DNA of 64,000 nt. It comes from Brachyspira hyodysenteriae ATCC 27164. GTDB taxonomy: Bacteria; Spirochaetota; Brachyspiria; Brachyspirales; Brachyspiraceae. Below are positions 9,415-18,642 of the stretch, one piece after another. A model generated the notes under the pieces. That model did not search any database, was not told where the DNA came from, and saw only the letters and a program-made list of their open reading frames with translations. The stretch lies in assembly GCF_001676785.2 (NCBI RefSeq), contig NZ_CP015910.2, positions 2,728,001 through 2,792,000 on the forward strand, given 5' to 3'. Made by a program: the position numbers and the translations under genes. How positions within the stretch are numbered: position 1 is the first letter of the stretch; every line of letters begins with the position of its first letter.

Positions 9415-9444
9415 AAAGGGGCTTTATTATAAGCCTCTTTTTTT
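9415..9444 (+). terminator. Terminator after peptide-binding gene copy 2
   Basis: AAAGGGGCTT, TATTAT loop, AAGCCTCTTT and a T run, with one G·U pair in the stem. Confidence 0.85.
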
Positions 9445-9539
9445 ATTTTCATAAGTCAACATTCTTTAAATAAAATTTTCTATTTTTTTATCAATTTATA
9501 ATTTACATAGCAGCTAATTAAATTTTAATTAATTAGTTA

Positions 9540-9567
9540 TTGACAAATATTTATATTAGGATATAAA
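9540..9567 (+). promoter_or_regulatory. Promoter for peptide-binding gene copy 3
   Basis: TTGACA (9540-9545), 16-bp spacer, TATAAA (9562-9567). Confidence 0.7.
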
Positions 9568-9608
9568 TAATATGTTAACATAATAATTTATTATATTGGA
9601 TGAGTTCT

Positions 9609-11198
9609 ATGAAAAAAATAATTTGTTTATTAATCACACTTTGTTTATTATTGATATCATGCGGTAATGATCAGGATGGCGTTGAAACTATAAGAGTAAG
9701 TATTGGGGCAGAACCTCAAAGTATAGATCCTTCATTTTTGTCAGCAATAGACAGTATGATCTATGCAGTACATGTATTTGAAGGACTTACATCAAAAGAT
9801 GAAAATGGAAACATAATAGGAGGAGTTGCTGAAAGTTGGGATATATCTGAAGACGGACTTACTATTACATTTCATTTAAGAGATAATGCTAAATGGTCTG
9901 ATGGAAAAAATGTTGTTGCAGATGAATTTGTATATTCTTTCAGAAGATTAGCAGATCCTAAAACAGCATCAGCATACAGCTTTTTAATAACTCCTGTAAA
10001 AAATGCTGATAAAATACTTAAAGGAGAACTTCCTGTAGAAGAGCTCGGAATAAAAGCATTAGATGAAAAAACTTTAGAAATATATTTTGAAAGCCCTACA
10101 GCATATTTTTTGGAATTAGCAGCTATTCCTATATTCTCACCTCTTAGAGAAGAATTTATAAGTGATGATTGGACTTTCTCTACTAATACATACATAGGTA
10201 ATGGTCCATATAGAATGATAAAAAGAAAACCTGATGAGATAATATCATTAGAATTGAATACTAATTATTGGAATAAAGATGCTATGATAGCTAAAAGAAT
10301 AGATTTTATAATGTTCTCTGATGTATCCACTGCTTATGCTGCTTTGAAAGAAGGCTCTATTTTATATTCATATAAAATACCTACTACAGATATAGATTTG
10401 CTAAGAGAGGAAGGATATTTAGTTACAACAGATTCTTTAGGAACAGCTTATTATGCTTTGAATAATACAAATGAAGTTTTAAAAGATAAAAGAGTAAGAA
10501 GAGCATTAGCTTTAGCTATAGATAGAAACTATATAGTAGAAAATATCACAAAAGGCGGAGAGAAACCTGCGGCTGCTTTTATACCTTATGGCTTGAAAGA
10601 TGTAAAAGGTGATTTCAGAGAAAATGGAGGCGGATATTACAGCGTTAAAAAAGAAGATTATCAAGCGAATATCGAAGAAGCAAAAAAACTTTTAGAAGAA
10701 GCAGGATATACTAATGGAGAAAATTTCCCTGTATTGGAATTTAAAACAAATCCAGGAACAGGCATTACAATAGCAGAAGCTATTCAGCAAATGTGGAAAG
10801 AGAATCTAAATATAGATATGACTATCACTCAGGAAGAATGGTCAGTATTTCAAAAGAACAGACAGACAAGAAATTATGTGGTATGCAGAGCTGATTGGAT
10901 AGGAGATTATCTTGATCCTATGACTTTTGCTGATCTATTCGTTAGTACAAGTGCAGGAAACAGAGTAGGATACAATAATCCTGAATATGACAGACTTATA
11001 TTAGAGGCTAAAAACACTATTGATAACAATATAAGAATGGCTAATATGCATAAGGCTGAAGATAAACTAATAGGTGAAGATATGGCTTTTATACCTATTT
11101 ATCATTATACATCTTGTTCAATGCAAAATACTAAATTGAAAAATGTTTTAGTTGATACTTTAGAAATAAGAAGATTTTTTTATTCGTATATAGAATAA
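9609..11198 (+). CDS. Oligopeptide ABC transporter substrate-binding lipoprotein (OppA type), copy 3
   Basis: 529 residues. Lipobox LISC (Cys18), then GAEPQSIDPSFLS, WSDGKNVVADEFVYSFRR, NGPYRMIKRKPDE and KDKRVRRALALAIDRN, all SBP family 5. It is more distant from copies 1 and 2 than they are from each other and has its own promoter and terminator. An ATG nine bases upstream (9600) is in frame, but GGATGAG lies at a proper distance only for the ATG at 9609, and MKKII is the usual signal-peptide start. As with the other copies, no cognate permease is nearby. Confidence 0.92.
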   Translation: MKKIICLLITLCLLLISCGNDQDGVETIRVSIGAEPQSIDPSFLSAIDSMIYAVHVFEGLTSKDENGNIIGGVAESWDISEDGLTITFHLRDNAKWSDGKNVVADEFVYSFRRLADPKTASAYSFLITPVKNADKILKGELPVEELGIKALDEKTLEIYFESPTAYFLELAAIPIFSPLREEFISDDWTFSTNTYIGNGPYRMIKRKPDEIISLELNTNYWNKDAMIAKRIDFIMFSDVSTAYAALKEGSILYSYKIPTTDIDLLREEGYLVTTDSLGTAYYALNNTNEVLKDKRVRRALALAIDRNYIVENITKGGEKPAAAFIPYGLKDVKGDFRENGGGYYSVKKEDYQANIEEAKKLLEEAGYTNGENFPVLEFKTNPGTGITIAEAIQQMWKENLNIDMTITQEEWSVFQKNRQTRNYVVCRADWIGDYLDPMTFADLFVSTSAGNRVGYNNPEYDRLILEAKNTIDNNIRMANMHKAEDKLIGEDMAFIPIYHYTSCSMQNTKLKNVLVDTLEIRRFFYSYIE

Positions 11199-11253
11199 AA
11201 ATTATATTTTAAATATATTTTTTCGATTATTAAATTAAAGCATAATAATAAAA

Positions 11254-11290
11254 AAAGTTAGTATTTGATTTTTGAATACTAACTTTCTTT
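11254..11290. terminator. Terminator between convergent genes
   Basis: A perfect 12-bp stem AAAGTTAGTATT / AATACTAACTTT with a 9-nt loop, followed by T-rich DNA on the plus side and preceded by an A run. It can act in both directions, between the third peptide-binding gene and the rhodanese gene. Confidence 0.8.
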
Positions 11291-11315
11291 ATTATTTTCT
11301 AATCATTTTTATTAA

Positions 11316-11633
11316 TTATTTTGCTAAGGCCATTGCTAATTGACTGTGTCCGGCATAAATTAGATTATATATTTCTTTAAATCCGTTTCTATCCATATAA
11401 TGAGCCAAAGCCTCTGATCTAGCACCTGTAGCACAATATAAAAGATATTTTCCTGACTTATCTAAATCATTAACTAATTTTTCGGATATCGGATCATTCA
11501 AATCTATTAATATGCTTCCTTCTATTGCTCCTGTCATATTAACTTCCATTTTGCTTCTTACATCTAATAACTTTATATCATTACCTGACTTTATTAAATC
11601 AGCAGCCTCTTGAACATTTAAAGATTTTAACAT
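11316..11633 (-). CDS. Rhodanese-like domain protein
   Basis: 105 residues, a single cytoplasmic rhodanese domain. LLDVRSKMEVNMTGAIEGSILIDL carries the conserved DVR…GxI/H-type element, and LLYCATGARSE gives the catalytic cysteine in a six-residue active loop (CATGAR). It probably carries a persulfide sulfur; the acceptor is unknown. A GTG nine bases upstream gives a longer frame, but AGGTG lies 7 bases before the ATG at 11633, so I chose that start. It stands alone between a bidirectional terminator and the GerMN gene. Confidence 0.88.
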   Translation of the reverse strand: MLKSLNVQEAADLIKSGNDIKLLDVRSKMEVNMTGAIEGSILIDLNDPISEKLVNDLDKSGKYLLYCATGARSEALAHYMDRNGFKEIYNLIYAGHSQLAMALAK

Positions 11634-11716
11634 TATAAACACCTATTTTTTAATATACATACTATAGGTATATTATAACATAAATATATATAAAATCAAT
11701 ATATACTTTATTAAAT

Positions 11717-13597
11717 TTACTCAAATCTAGTGAAAGGCATATTCTCTATAGCACCTTCAGCCCCTATAGTTTCATTTAGCTGACCATTTATAAGAAATAT
11801 AACATTATCTATACCCTCAAATTGAGTAGCTGTATATACTAACTGATAAATCTGCACCATAGTTCCTTCATTTCCTAAAGGATTAAATTCAAAATTCTCA
11901 TTGAAATTTAAATATACTGTATTATTCTCAATGAATATATCGAGCAATTCGGTATCTTTAGGTATGCAGCTTATTATATTTCTATTATTTTCTTCGTCAG
12001 TAGCACCAATCAATAATTCTTTTATGGCTTCCTCTACAGAAGATTTATTATTAAATTTTCTTTCTCTAAATATCAATGTTATAGAGCCTGTAGATTCGCT
12101 GTATTCAACTAAATATATTCCTTCATTACTATTTTCTTTGAGTTTTCTTTCTTTTATATCTCTAGTAATATTATTATTAGCTTTTTTTATATTATAATTA
12201 TTTATATCATTCTGAGCTTTTTTAATAATTTCTTTTTTATATTCAGCATTATTATTTTTTATTATATTATCATTTTTCAATACTGAGGTTTCTTTTATAT
12301 TATCTTTTAATTCATTATTTTTTGCTATAGTGCTTTCTATACTTTCTATTGTATTATTTTCTTCATCTGCAGGCTTATTTATTATTGAATTGTTATTATT
12401 TTCCCTGCTGTTATTTACTATAGTATTATTTTCTCTTACAGGATTATTATTATTTGGATTAACCATATCTTTTATTACTCTATTATAATCAATATTGGGT
12501 TTATCCAAAGAATTAGTCATTGTATAAACAGATGTCTGCATTATATCTTTTCTATTTGGCTTTGTATTATTATTTACTATAGTATTGTTTGCAGATTTTT
12601 TAGTATTATCATTTATTGTATTTTCTTTTATATCATTATTTAGCGTATTATTATTAACTTGATTGTTATTTACTACTCTTTCTTTATCATTATTATTCAA
12701 ATATTTATCAATATCAAAATTATAACTTTCATTTGTATTTATATTATCTTTCTTAGTATTTTCTACATAGCTAGCCGGAGGCTTTGTACTGAAAGTAGTA
12801 GTTGATGCCGGCTTCATAGTTGTTGTTTCTCTTTTTGTAATATTATCTTTTGGCTTTAAAATATCATCGAATATACCTTTTTTAGTTTCTGTATTATTTT
12901 GTATATTGGTATTTTGAACATTATTATTCTGTCTATTTTCTAATATCATCTGCTCAAGATAATTATATGTTTTCTCTTCTTGAGTATGAGTATTTTCTAT
13001 ATCTGCAACAATGATATTTTCTTCACTATTATTTGCAGCATCATTTTCAGGTATTCTATTTAATGTATTCATATTATTTGAATGTATAACAGATTCATGA
13101 TTATTTCCATAATCTACATATCCGCTGTCATAAAGTATAGAATTATTACTTCCGCTGTTATTAAAGAAAGGAAGCAAAGATTCTTTAGTTATTATACCCG
13201 AGTTTGTAATATTTTCAGACATCATATCCAAAGAAGTTTCTATTTTGGAATTTGTTTCATATGCCATTACAGATAGAGTTTCATTTGTATCTGCTTTTAT
13301 AAAGAAGTTAAATAATGGTATATTATTTAAAAAGCTCATTTTATTTTGATCTTCTGTAACACCATCACTTTCTAACAGCATTGCTTCTTTATGATTAATA
13401 GAAAAGAAATCTTTTATAGCTATATCTACCATAGGAGAATATTTTTTCACAACTGTAAATATCAAAGCTGCTGCGATGATAAAAGTTACAGAAATAATTA
13501 TAGGTTTTTTCAAATTTATTTCTTTACTTTCGTTTCTAATTTGTCTCGTATATGATATACTTTTAGATTTTGATTTAAGCTGCTCGTATCTTGGCAC
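11717..13597 (-). CDS. Membrane-anchored protein with C-terminal GerMN domain and long Asn-rich linker
   Basis: 626 residues. A basic N-terminus is followed by one transmembrane helix at about residues 32-51 (PIIISVTFIIAAALIFTVV). Some 400 low-complexity residues rich in Asn, Thr and Lys come next, then a folded C-terminal domain from about 490. That domain has GSITLIFRER, IPKDTELLDIFIENNTVYLNFNE and FEGIDNVIFLINGQ, the pattern of the GerMN (sporulation/germination) domain, here in a non-spore former. The start is GTG with GGAG eight bases upstream. It is likely a periplasmic envelope protein on a long flexible tether; its partner is unknown. Confidence 0.85.
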   Translation of the reverse strand: MPRYEQLKSKSKSISYTRQIRNESKEINLKKPIIISVTFIIAAALIFTVVKKYSPMVDIAIKDFFSINHKEAMLLESDGVTEDQNKMSFLNNIPLFNFFIKADTNETLSVMAYETNSKIETSLDMMSENITNSGIITKESLLPFFNNSGSNNSILYDSGYVDYGNNHESVIHSNNMNTLNRIPENDAANNSEENIIVADIENTHTQEEKTYNYLEQMILENRQNNNVQNTNIQNNTETKKGIFDDILKPKDNITKRETTTMKPASTTTFSTKPPASYVENTKKDNINTNESYNFDIDKYLNNNDKERVVNNNQVNNNTLNNDIKENTINDNTKKSANNTIVNNNTKPNRKDIMQTSVYTMTNSLDKPNIDYNRVIKDMVNPNNNNPVRENNTIVNNSRENNNNSIINKPADEENNTIESIESTIAKNNELKDNIKETSVLKNDNIIKNNNAEYKKEIIKKAQNDINNYNIKKANNNITRDIKERKLKENSNEGIYLVEYSESTGSITLIFRERKFNNKSSVEEAIKELLIGATDEENNRNIISCIPKDTELLDIFIENNTVYLNFNENFEFNPLGNEGTMVQIYQLVYTATQFEGIDNVIFLINGQLNETIGAEGAIENMPFTRFE

Positions 13598-13702
13598 TTG
13601 TTTACTCCAGAGTATTATATATCATTTAAATTATCGATAAAAAACTGAATGCTATTAGAATTTATTTTACTGGGAGACAAATTGAATATATTGACATTTT
13701 AA

Positions 13703-13741
13703 TAAAAAAACCCTTTTAGAAAACTAAATTTCTAAAAGGGT
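13703..13741 (-). terminator. Terminator of the TPR operon
   Basis: A perfect 13-bp stem (ACCCTTTTAGAAA / TTTCTAAAAGGGT) followed by a T run on the minus strand. It separates the TPR gene from the GerMN gene. Confidence 0.9.
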
Positions 13742-13765
13742 AATTTATTCTTATTTAATTATTTT

Positions 13766-15061
13766 TTATTGTAAATGAACAGCATTGCGTGATAAGAAAT
13801 TTTTTCTGTCATTAGCATATTTAGCTTTAGAAGAAGTAGGATATTCAGCTAAATATTGATTATAAGTTTTGTAAGCTTTTTCAAAATCTCTTATATTGTT
13901 ATTGCCTTTTTCATATATTTCAGCTAAAAGAAGTATAGAATCTCCGCGTTTAGAAAATTTTACATTTTTTTCTAAAGATTTCTCTAATATATTAGCACCG
14001 TCAGAAATTCTTCCAAGCTGTTTCAAACTATCAGCCATTTCATAAACAGCATTTCCGTATAATGGAGTTTGAGAATAATTGTTCATTACATCATTAAAAT
14101 ATACTATAGCTTCATCATGTTTATTTTCAGATTTTTTCATAACGCCCATAGAATATATAGCTGCTGCTTTTTCATTATTGCCGCTATTTTTTAATTTTGA
14201 AGCTTCATTATACATATTAAAAGCATTGTTATAATCTTTCTTTTGATTATAAATATCTCCTATTCTAAAATGACTGTATACAGAATATTTAGAATTTGGA
14301 TATGAAGTTATAATATTGCTGTAAGCATTGATTGCATTTTCATAATCTTTAACATTTTTTAATTCTTCTGCTGAATTGAATAATGCTATGATTTCAGGAT
14401 TAGTTTCAACTGCTTTAGCAGGCTTATCAGTTTCTTTTTTTATTATTGAAGTTTGAGCATTATTTGCTGCCTGATTAGTCTGATTTGCATCATTAGGAAC
14501 TACATCATTTGTATTAACCATATTAGTATCTGTATTGTTAGTATCCATCATATCATCAGTCATAACATCATTAGTCATCATCATATCATTAGTAGACATA
14601 GTGTTAGTGTCATTATCAGGATCTAATATAGCATTAGTTTCCATAGAAGCTATGCCCTGACTATTAGTTACGTTTATAGTATAGAAATATTTTCTTATGA
14701 TACTTTCTTCATTATCAACTTGGAAATCAAGTTTTCCTATACCTGCAGTCAAAGTTCTGAAAGTAAGGAAAGCATTAGTTTTATCTCTTGTAAATCTTAC
14801 GAAGTCAAGATTAGTAGAATAGCTTGTTATACGAATATATCTGTCAAAGTTAGTAGCATTCAATTTTATTGAGAAAAGTGTATTTTCAGATAAATCTACA
14901 GACTTAACCAAATCAGCTTCTATAGGACCATTTTTCATACGAACGGAAGAAGCATTAGTTACAACCTGATCATCCGGCTGTACAGTAATTGTTTCCTGAG
15001 CAAATGCTGCATTGATCACAACAAACATTGCAACAATAGAAGAACATAAAAAAACACGCAT
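13766..15061 (-). CDS. Exported TPR-repeat protein
   Basis: 431 residues. A cleavable signal peptide ends AFAQ (about residue 22). A β-rich N-terminal domain reaches about residue 135. A low-complexity Asp/Asn/Thr/Met linker (about 145-200) follows, then C-terminal tetratricopeptide repeats from about 222 (KDYENAINAYSNIITSYPNSKY, KKDYNNAFNMYNEASK, HDEAIVYFNDVMNNYSQT, and more). The layout resembles YbgF/Tol-Pal-associated or Bam-type periplasmic TPR scaffolds, but no specific partner is visible. TTAGGAG precedes the ATG. It is translated 24 bp after a small lipoprotein gene on the same transcript and ends in a strong terminator. Confidence 0.85.
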   Translation of the reverse strand: MRVFLCSSIVAMFVVINAAFAQETITVQPDDQVVTNASSVRMKNGPIEADLVKSVDLSENTLFSIKLNATNFDRYIRITSYSTNLDFVRFTRDKTNAFLTFRTLTAGIGKLDFQVDNEESIIRKYFYTINVTNSQGIASMETNAILDPDNDTNTMSTNDMMMTNDVMTDDMMDTNNTDTNMVNTNDVVPNDANQTNQAANNAQTSIIKKETDKPAKAVETNPEIIALFNSAEELKNVKDYENAINAYSNIITSYPNSKYSVYSHFRIGDIYNQKKDYNNAFNMYNEASKLKNSGNNEKAAAIYSMGVMKKSENKHDEAIVYFNDVMNNYSQTPLYGNAVYEMADSLKQLGRISDGANILEKSLEKNVKFSKRGDSILLLAEIYEKGNNNIRDFEKAYKTYNQYLAEYPTSSKAKYANDRKNFLSRNAVHLQ

Positions 15062-15085
15062 AATTTTCTCTCCTAAAAGTTAGTA

Positions 15086-15370
15086 TTATTTTTTTCGGCT
15101 TTCTACAAAGTTTCTTGAGTACTCTAAATCTTCAAAATTCAGATTTTCTTTTGTAGATAACATTTCGCCTTTTAAAATTTTTTCCTCATCCTCTTTAAGA
15201 AGATTGATGGCTTTTGAGTTTTCCTCTTCCGGACTTAATGGTATTACTTTAGGTTTAGAGCAAGAACCTATTAATATTCCAGAGAGTATTACTAATAATA
15301 ACCAAACAAATAAAATTATGAAAAATAAAATCTTTTTCGTCCTGTAAAAATCTTTTACTTTTTCAACCAT
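15086..15370 (-). CDS. Small single-pass membrane protein or lipoprotein
   Basis: 94 residues: a basic N-terminus, a hydrophobic helix at about 14-35 and the lipobox-like IGSC at about 36, then a charged, Glu/Lys-rich tail. It could be a lipoprotein with a long signal peptide or a plain membrane anchor with a periplasmic tail. It is the first gene of a two-gene transcript with the TPR protein, so the two may act together at the envelope. No family was recognised. Confidence 0.7.
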   Translation of the reverse strand: MVEKVKDFYRTKKILFFIILFVWLLLVILSGILIGSCSKPKVIPLSPEEENSKAINLLKEDEEKILKGEMLSTKENLNFEDLEYSRNFVESRKK

Positions 15371-15534
15371 TAAGTTATACCTCTAATCAAATTATAAAAT
15401 ATAGTAAAAAAATTGCAATGAATTTATACTCATATATTAAAATTTACAATAAATTTACTAATAAAATTCAGATGCAGCTGTTAAAATATATCGTATGATT
15501 GAAATTAATGTTTAGCATTTAAATTTTTATACAT

Positions 15535-16509
15535 TTAATTTAACTTTTCAATCCATTTAAATACTTTATCCAATATATGTTCACTGTCCATAGCCTCAAA
15601 GAATATACCATTAACTAAATTATTATGATAAATATTTTTATTATCAAATATAATACACTCAGCCAAGCCGTCATGAAAGCTATTAACCTTATTAGAAAAA
15701 TTAATTGAATTATCAGCATCACAAATAGGATCCAATTCTGAATGAACGCATAATACCTTTGTTTTCTCGCTTCCGTCTATATGATTATAAGGATTAGCAT
15801 CTTCTCTATTATATTCCTCTTCAAATAGCTGATCAAGCATAGGAGTTATTATATCATTAGTACATACATTTAAATCAGTTGGTCCTCCAAGCGATACATA
15901 TCCTTTAAAAATATTAGAATCTATATTGTATTTCTTATGCATTTCCTTATGGTATACAAGCAAAGCTCCCAAATGTGCACCTGCTGATGAACCTATTACT
16001 ATAATATCAGAATAATCAATATTCTTATTTTTCAAAACTTCTAGTGCCTTATTAAATCCTGCAAATACATCTTCTATTTGAGCGGGGTATTTATATTTTT
16101 TACTTAATCTGTATCCTAATAAAATAGTATGGAATTTCTCTTTTGCAAATCTTCTTCCAACGAATCTGTATAAATTAGCATTACCCTCTCTCCAGCCTCC
16201 GCCATATAAATAAACTATAACCTGTTTCTTTGGACTTTCATTTTCTTTTAACTGAGGTGCAAAATATAATATATATTGGGCCTTATTTTTATCAAATATA
16301 TACTTTTCAGGCTTTATTTTCTTATCAGCTTTTATAAAATTAACAGCCATACTTGGATAAGTGAGATACTCGCCAAGTAAATTTTTTCTTCTTATCTTTT
16401 CCTCTATTTTTTTCTGTTTTCTTTCCAATTTGGATTTTTTTTCTTCAAGTTTCTTTTGTTCTTTTTCTTTTTTTATTTGCTCTTTTTCTTCTTTTTTATT
16501 ATCTTCCAT
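15535..16509 (-). CDS. Alpha/beta hydrolase (esterase/lipase, HGGGW-type)
   Basis: 324 residues. The first about 43 residues are almost wholly Lys/Glu/Arg and should form a charged helix. The hydrolase core follows: YLYGGGWREG is the oxyanion-hole motif, IVIGSSAGAHLGA holds the nucleophile elbow (Ser in GSSAG), HSELDPICDAD the likely acid, and SEHILDKVFKW the C-terminal His. This is the BD-FAE/carboxylesterase type. It is the last of three genes transcribed together (acyltransferase, zinc-ribbon membrane protein, hydrolase), so the substrate is probably an ester made or remodelled by that set. No signal peptide. Confidence 0.87.
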   Translation of the reverse strand: MEDNKKEEKEQIKKEKEQKKLEEKKSKLERKQKKIEEKIRRKNLLGEYLTYPSMAVNFIKADKKIKPEKYIFDKNKAQYILYFAPQLKENESPKKQVIVYLYGGGWREGNANLYRFVGRRFAKEKFHTILLGYRLSKKYKYPAQIEDVFAGFNKALEVLKNKNIDYSDIIVIGSSAGAHLGALLVYHKEMHKKYNIDSNIFKGYVSLGGPTDLNVCTNDIITPMLDQLFEEEYNREDANPYNHIDGSEKTKVLCVHSELDPICDADNSINFSNKVNSFHDGLAECIIFDNKNIYHNNLVNGIFFEAMDSEHILDKVFKWIEKLN

Positions 16510-16538
16510 AAGAATACTCCTTAACTTAAAATTATAAA

Positions 16539-17207
16539 TTATATATGAAAAATCTTTATTATAGATGAAATAAAATCAATTCTAAATAATATAAGCATAG
16601 CTAAAATAACTATTATTCCTCCTCCCAAAGCTGATAAACTGCTCCAAAATACAAAATTAAATAAAGGTAGAATTATCATTAATATTGATATAAATGAAGC
16701 AGACATTATATAAGAAACATATTCATTAAAATATTTTCTATCTATAACTGCAATAAAAAACATAGCAATATTTAAACCAAGCGATAAAAAAGGAATGACA
16801 TAATTAAATGACCATTTATAAAATCCGGTACACATATCCACTACAATAACAATAGGCATAAGTATAAAAAACTCTATAAGTAATTTTTGTCTTAAATATA
16901 AAGTATCCGCTGTAAAACATACATATGTAAAATATGCAGATAATATTGATATAACAGATATTACAGCCCAATTATATTTTGAATTAGTTGAAATATTTAC
17001 TATTATCAAAGCTATTATTGCTGCTAATGATGAAATCAAAACTATTTTCTGAGCATTGATTTTTTTCTGCATTTTATAAAACCATTCATAAGAATGATAT
17101 TCTTCATTTATTATAGTATTATCATTATTATTTAATTCTTTCAAACATAAAGGACATATATTTTTATTAGTTTTTACTTTTAATCTGCAGTTATTACAAT
17201 AAGCCAT
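16539..17207 (-). CDS. Zinc-ribbon multi-pass membrane protein (DUF6320-like)
   Basis: 222 residues. The N-terminal MAYCNNCRLKV…NICPLCLKEL is a two-CxxC zinc ribbon. Six or so hydrophobic segments follow from about residue 50 to the end, with few charged residues between them. The combination of zinc ribbon and polytopic membrane part next to an acyltransferase fits what I know of DUF6320 proteins; the family name is from memory. It starts 5 bp after the acyltransferase stop, so translation is probably coupled. Confidence 0.78.
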   Translation of the reverse strand: MAYCNNCRLKVKTNKNICPLCLKELNNNDNTIINEEYHSYEWFYKMQKKINAQKIVLISSLAAIIALIIVNISTNSKYNWAVISVISILSAYFTYVCFTADTLYLRQKLLIEFFILMPIVIVVDMCTGFYKWSFNYVIPFLSLGLNIAMFFIAVIDRKYFNEYVSYIMSASFISILMIILPLFNFVFWSSLSALGGGIIVILAMLILFRIDFISSIIKIFHI

Positions 17208-17212
17208 TTTAT

Positions 17213-18478
17213 TTATACTCCGTAATCATTAGAATAAATTTCCACTTCTGTAATATTAGATATATATCTAAAAAAATATTTTATTATATCAGTTTCTATT
17301 ACTGTTCTATTAAATGTAATAGATAATTTATCATCGAAACTGCATAAGCCGCAATTTAAAGGACTGTTTATTGTAGGATATACAACAGCTTCAAAATGAC
17401 TTATATAATCTTTCATATCATCAGGCAAGGATATACTTCCAAAATTCGATACGGTCATAGTTTTCATTTTATCTTCAAAAAGTTCAAATGCCAAATTAAC
17501 TATAAAATTTTTAATAACTAAAGGTATAAACTTTGCAAATATATTATTTTCTAATTTCGTATTCTCATATATAAAGTTCTGAAGTCTTTCCTTACTGATT
17601 TTATCTTTCATCTCTCTATTTGTAATCATTATAATATCATCAAAAGTTAATTCCTTGTCTGTGGCAATCAATATATTAGCAACACCAAAGAAATTTTTTA
17701 AAGATATTGAAGGAAATATGCTTCTTAAATTAACAGGCACGCACATAACTATATTTTTTCCGTCAAGTCTGTTTTTTATTCTAGTTTCATAAATAGAATA
17801 AACCAAAACTGATAATATATAAGATGTTATTGTAGTATTATGCTTTTTACTTTCTTCTTTTATACTTTTCAAACTCAATATTCCATGAACTACATTATCG
17901 CCATAAAATTTTAAAGGCTTTCCTTTAATCAAATAAATATTTTTTATCTTTTTTTCTTTCTTAGTTTCTATTTTATTTTTAGTATGCACATAAAAACTGT
18001 CATCATAGTCTGCCATTATAGGAACAGTATCTTTAAATATATCATCATTTTTATCATCAATATTTTTTCCTAGCAAAACAAAATAATGATATAGTAAAGA
18101 TTTTAAAAAACTTATTAAAGCTGTAGCATCAGCAAGAGAATGATAAACTTCTGTAAAGATTCTATATTTATAATACCCTACTCTCAAAAGATATCCGTTA
18201 TTTAATTTGCTGTTTATATTATAGCAAGGGTAATATTTATCTTCTTCTACGATCAATCTTCTATGATTTTCTTCAAAATAATTCCAAAAAAGTCCTTTCT
18301 TTATCATAAGCGAAAGTGTCGGAAATCTTTTTATTGTGATATCTAATGCATTCTGAAGTATTTGAGGATTAACCTCTTCGCTAAGAACAACGGATACTCT
18401 GAATATTGGTATATTTTTTTTATTTTTTATAGAAACGAAAAGTTTAGCAGCATTATCCAATTTATAAAGATGTTTCAT
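17213..18478 (-). CDS. Condensation-domain-like / alcohol O-acyltransferase family protein
   Basis: 421 residues. The early segment has the acyltransferase active-site motif HxxxD as VYHSLADATALISFLKS (His about 110). The later part has NGL-type DFG-like VSNFGSISLPDDM and MCVPVNLRSIFP. These are typical of the superfamily that holds NRPS condensation domains, WS/DGAT and alcohol acetyltransferases. It would transfer an acyl group from CoA or a carrier to a hydroxyl or amine; neither partner is identifiable. It is the first gene of the three-gene operon and has no NRPS/PKS genes around it. Confidence 0.8.
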   Translation of the reverse strand: MKHLYKLDNAAKLFVSIKNKKNIPIFRVSVVLSEEVNPQILQNALDITIKRFPTLSLMIKKGLFWNYFEENHRRLIVEEDKYYPCYNINSKLNNGYLLRVGYYKYRIFTEVYHSLADATALISFLKSLLYHYFVLLGKNIDDKNDDIFKDTVPIMADYDDSFYVHTKNKIETKKEKKIKNIYLIKGKPLKFYGDNVVHGILSLKSIKEESKKHNTTITSYILSVLVYSIYETRIKNRLDGKNIVMCVPVNLRSIFPSISLKNFFGVANILIATDKELTFDDIIMITNREMKDKISKERLQNFIYENTKLENNIFAKFIPLVIKNFIVNLAFELFEDKMKTMTVSNFGSISLPDDMKDYISHFEAVVYPTINSPLNCGLCSFDDKLSITFNRTVIETDIIKYFFRYISNITEVEIYSNDYGV

Positions 18479-18642
18479 AATAATCGCCCATAATTTAATA
18501 TTAATATTTTAAATCATTTGCTTTATTTTTCAATAATTAAATTAGGCATAAAAAATATATTTAGTATATTATAGTTCATATTTACCTTATTTTTTTGGTA
18601 TATCTTATCATACAAAACAAATGGCATTATATATATTAAAAT

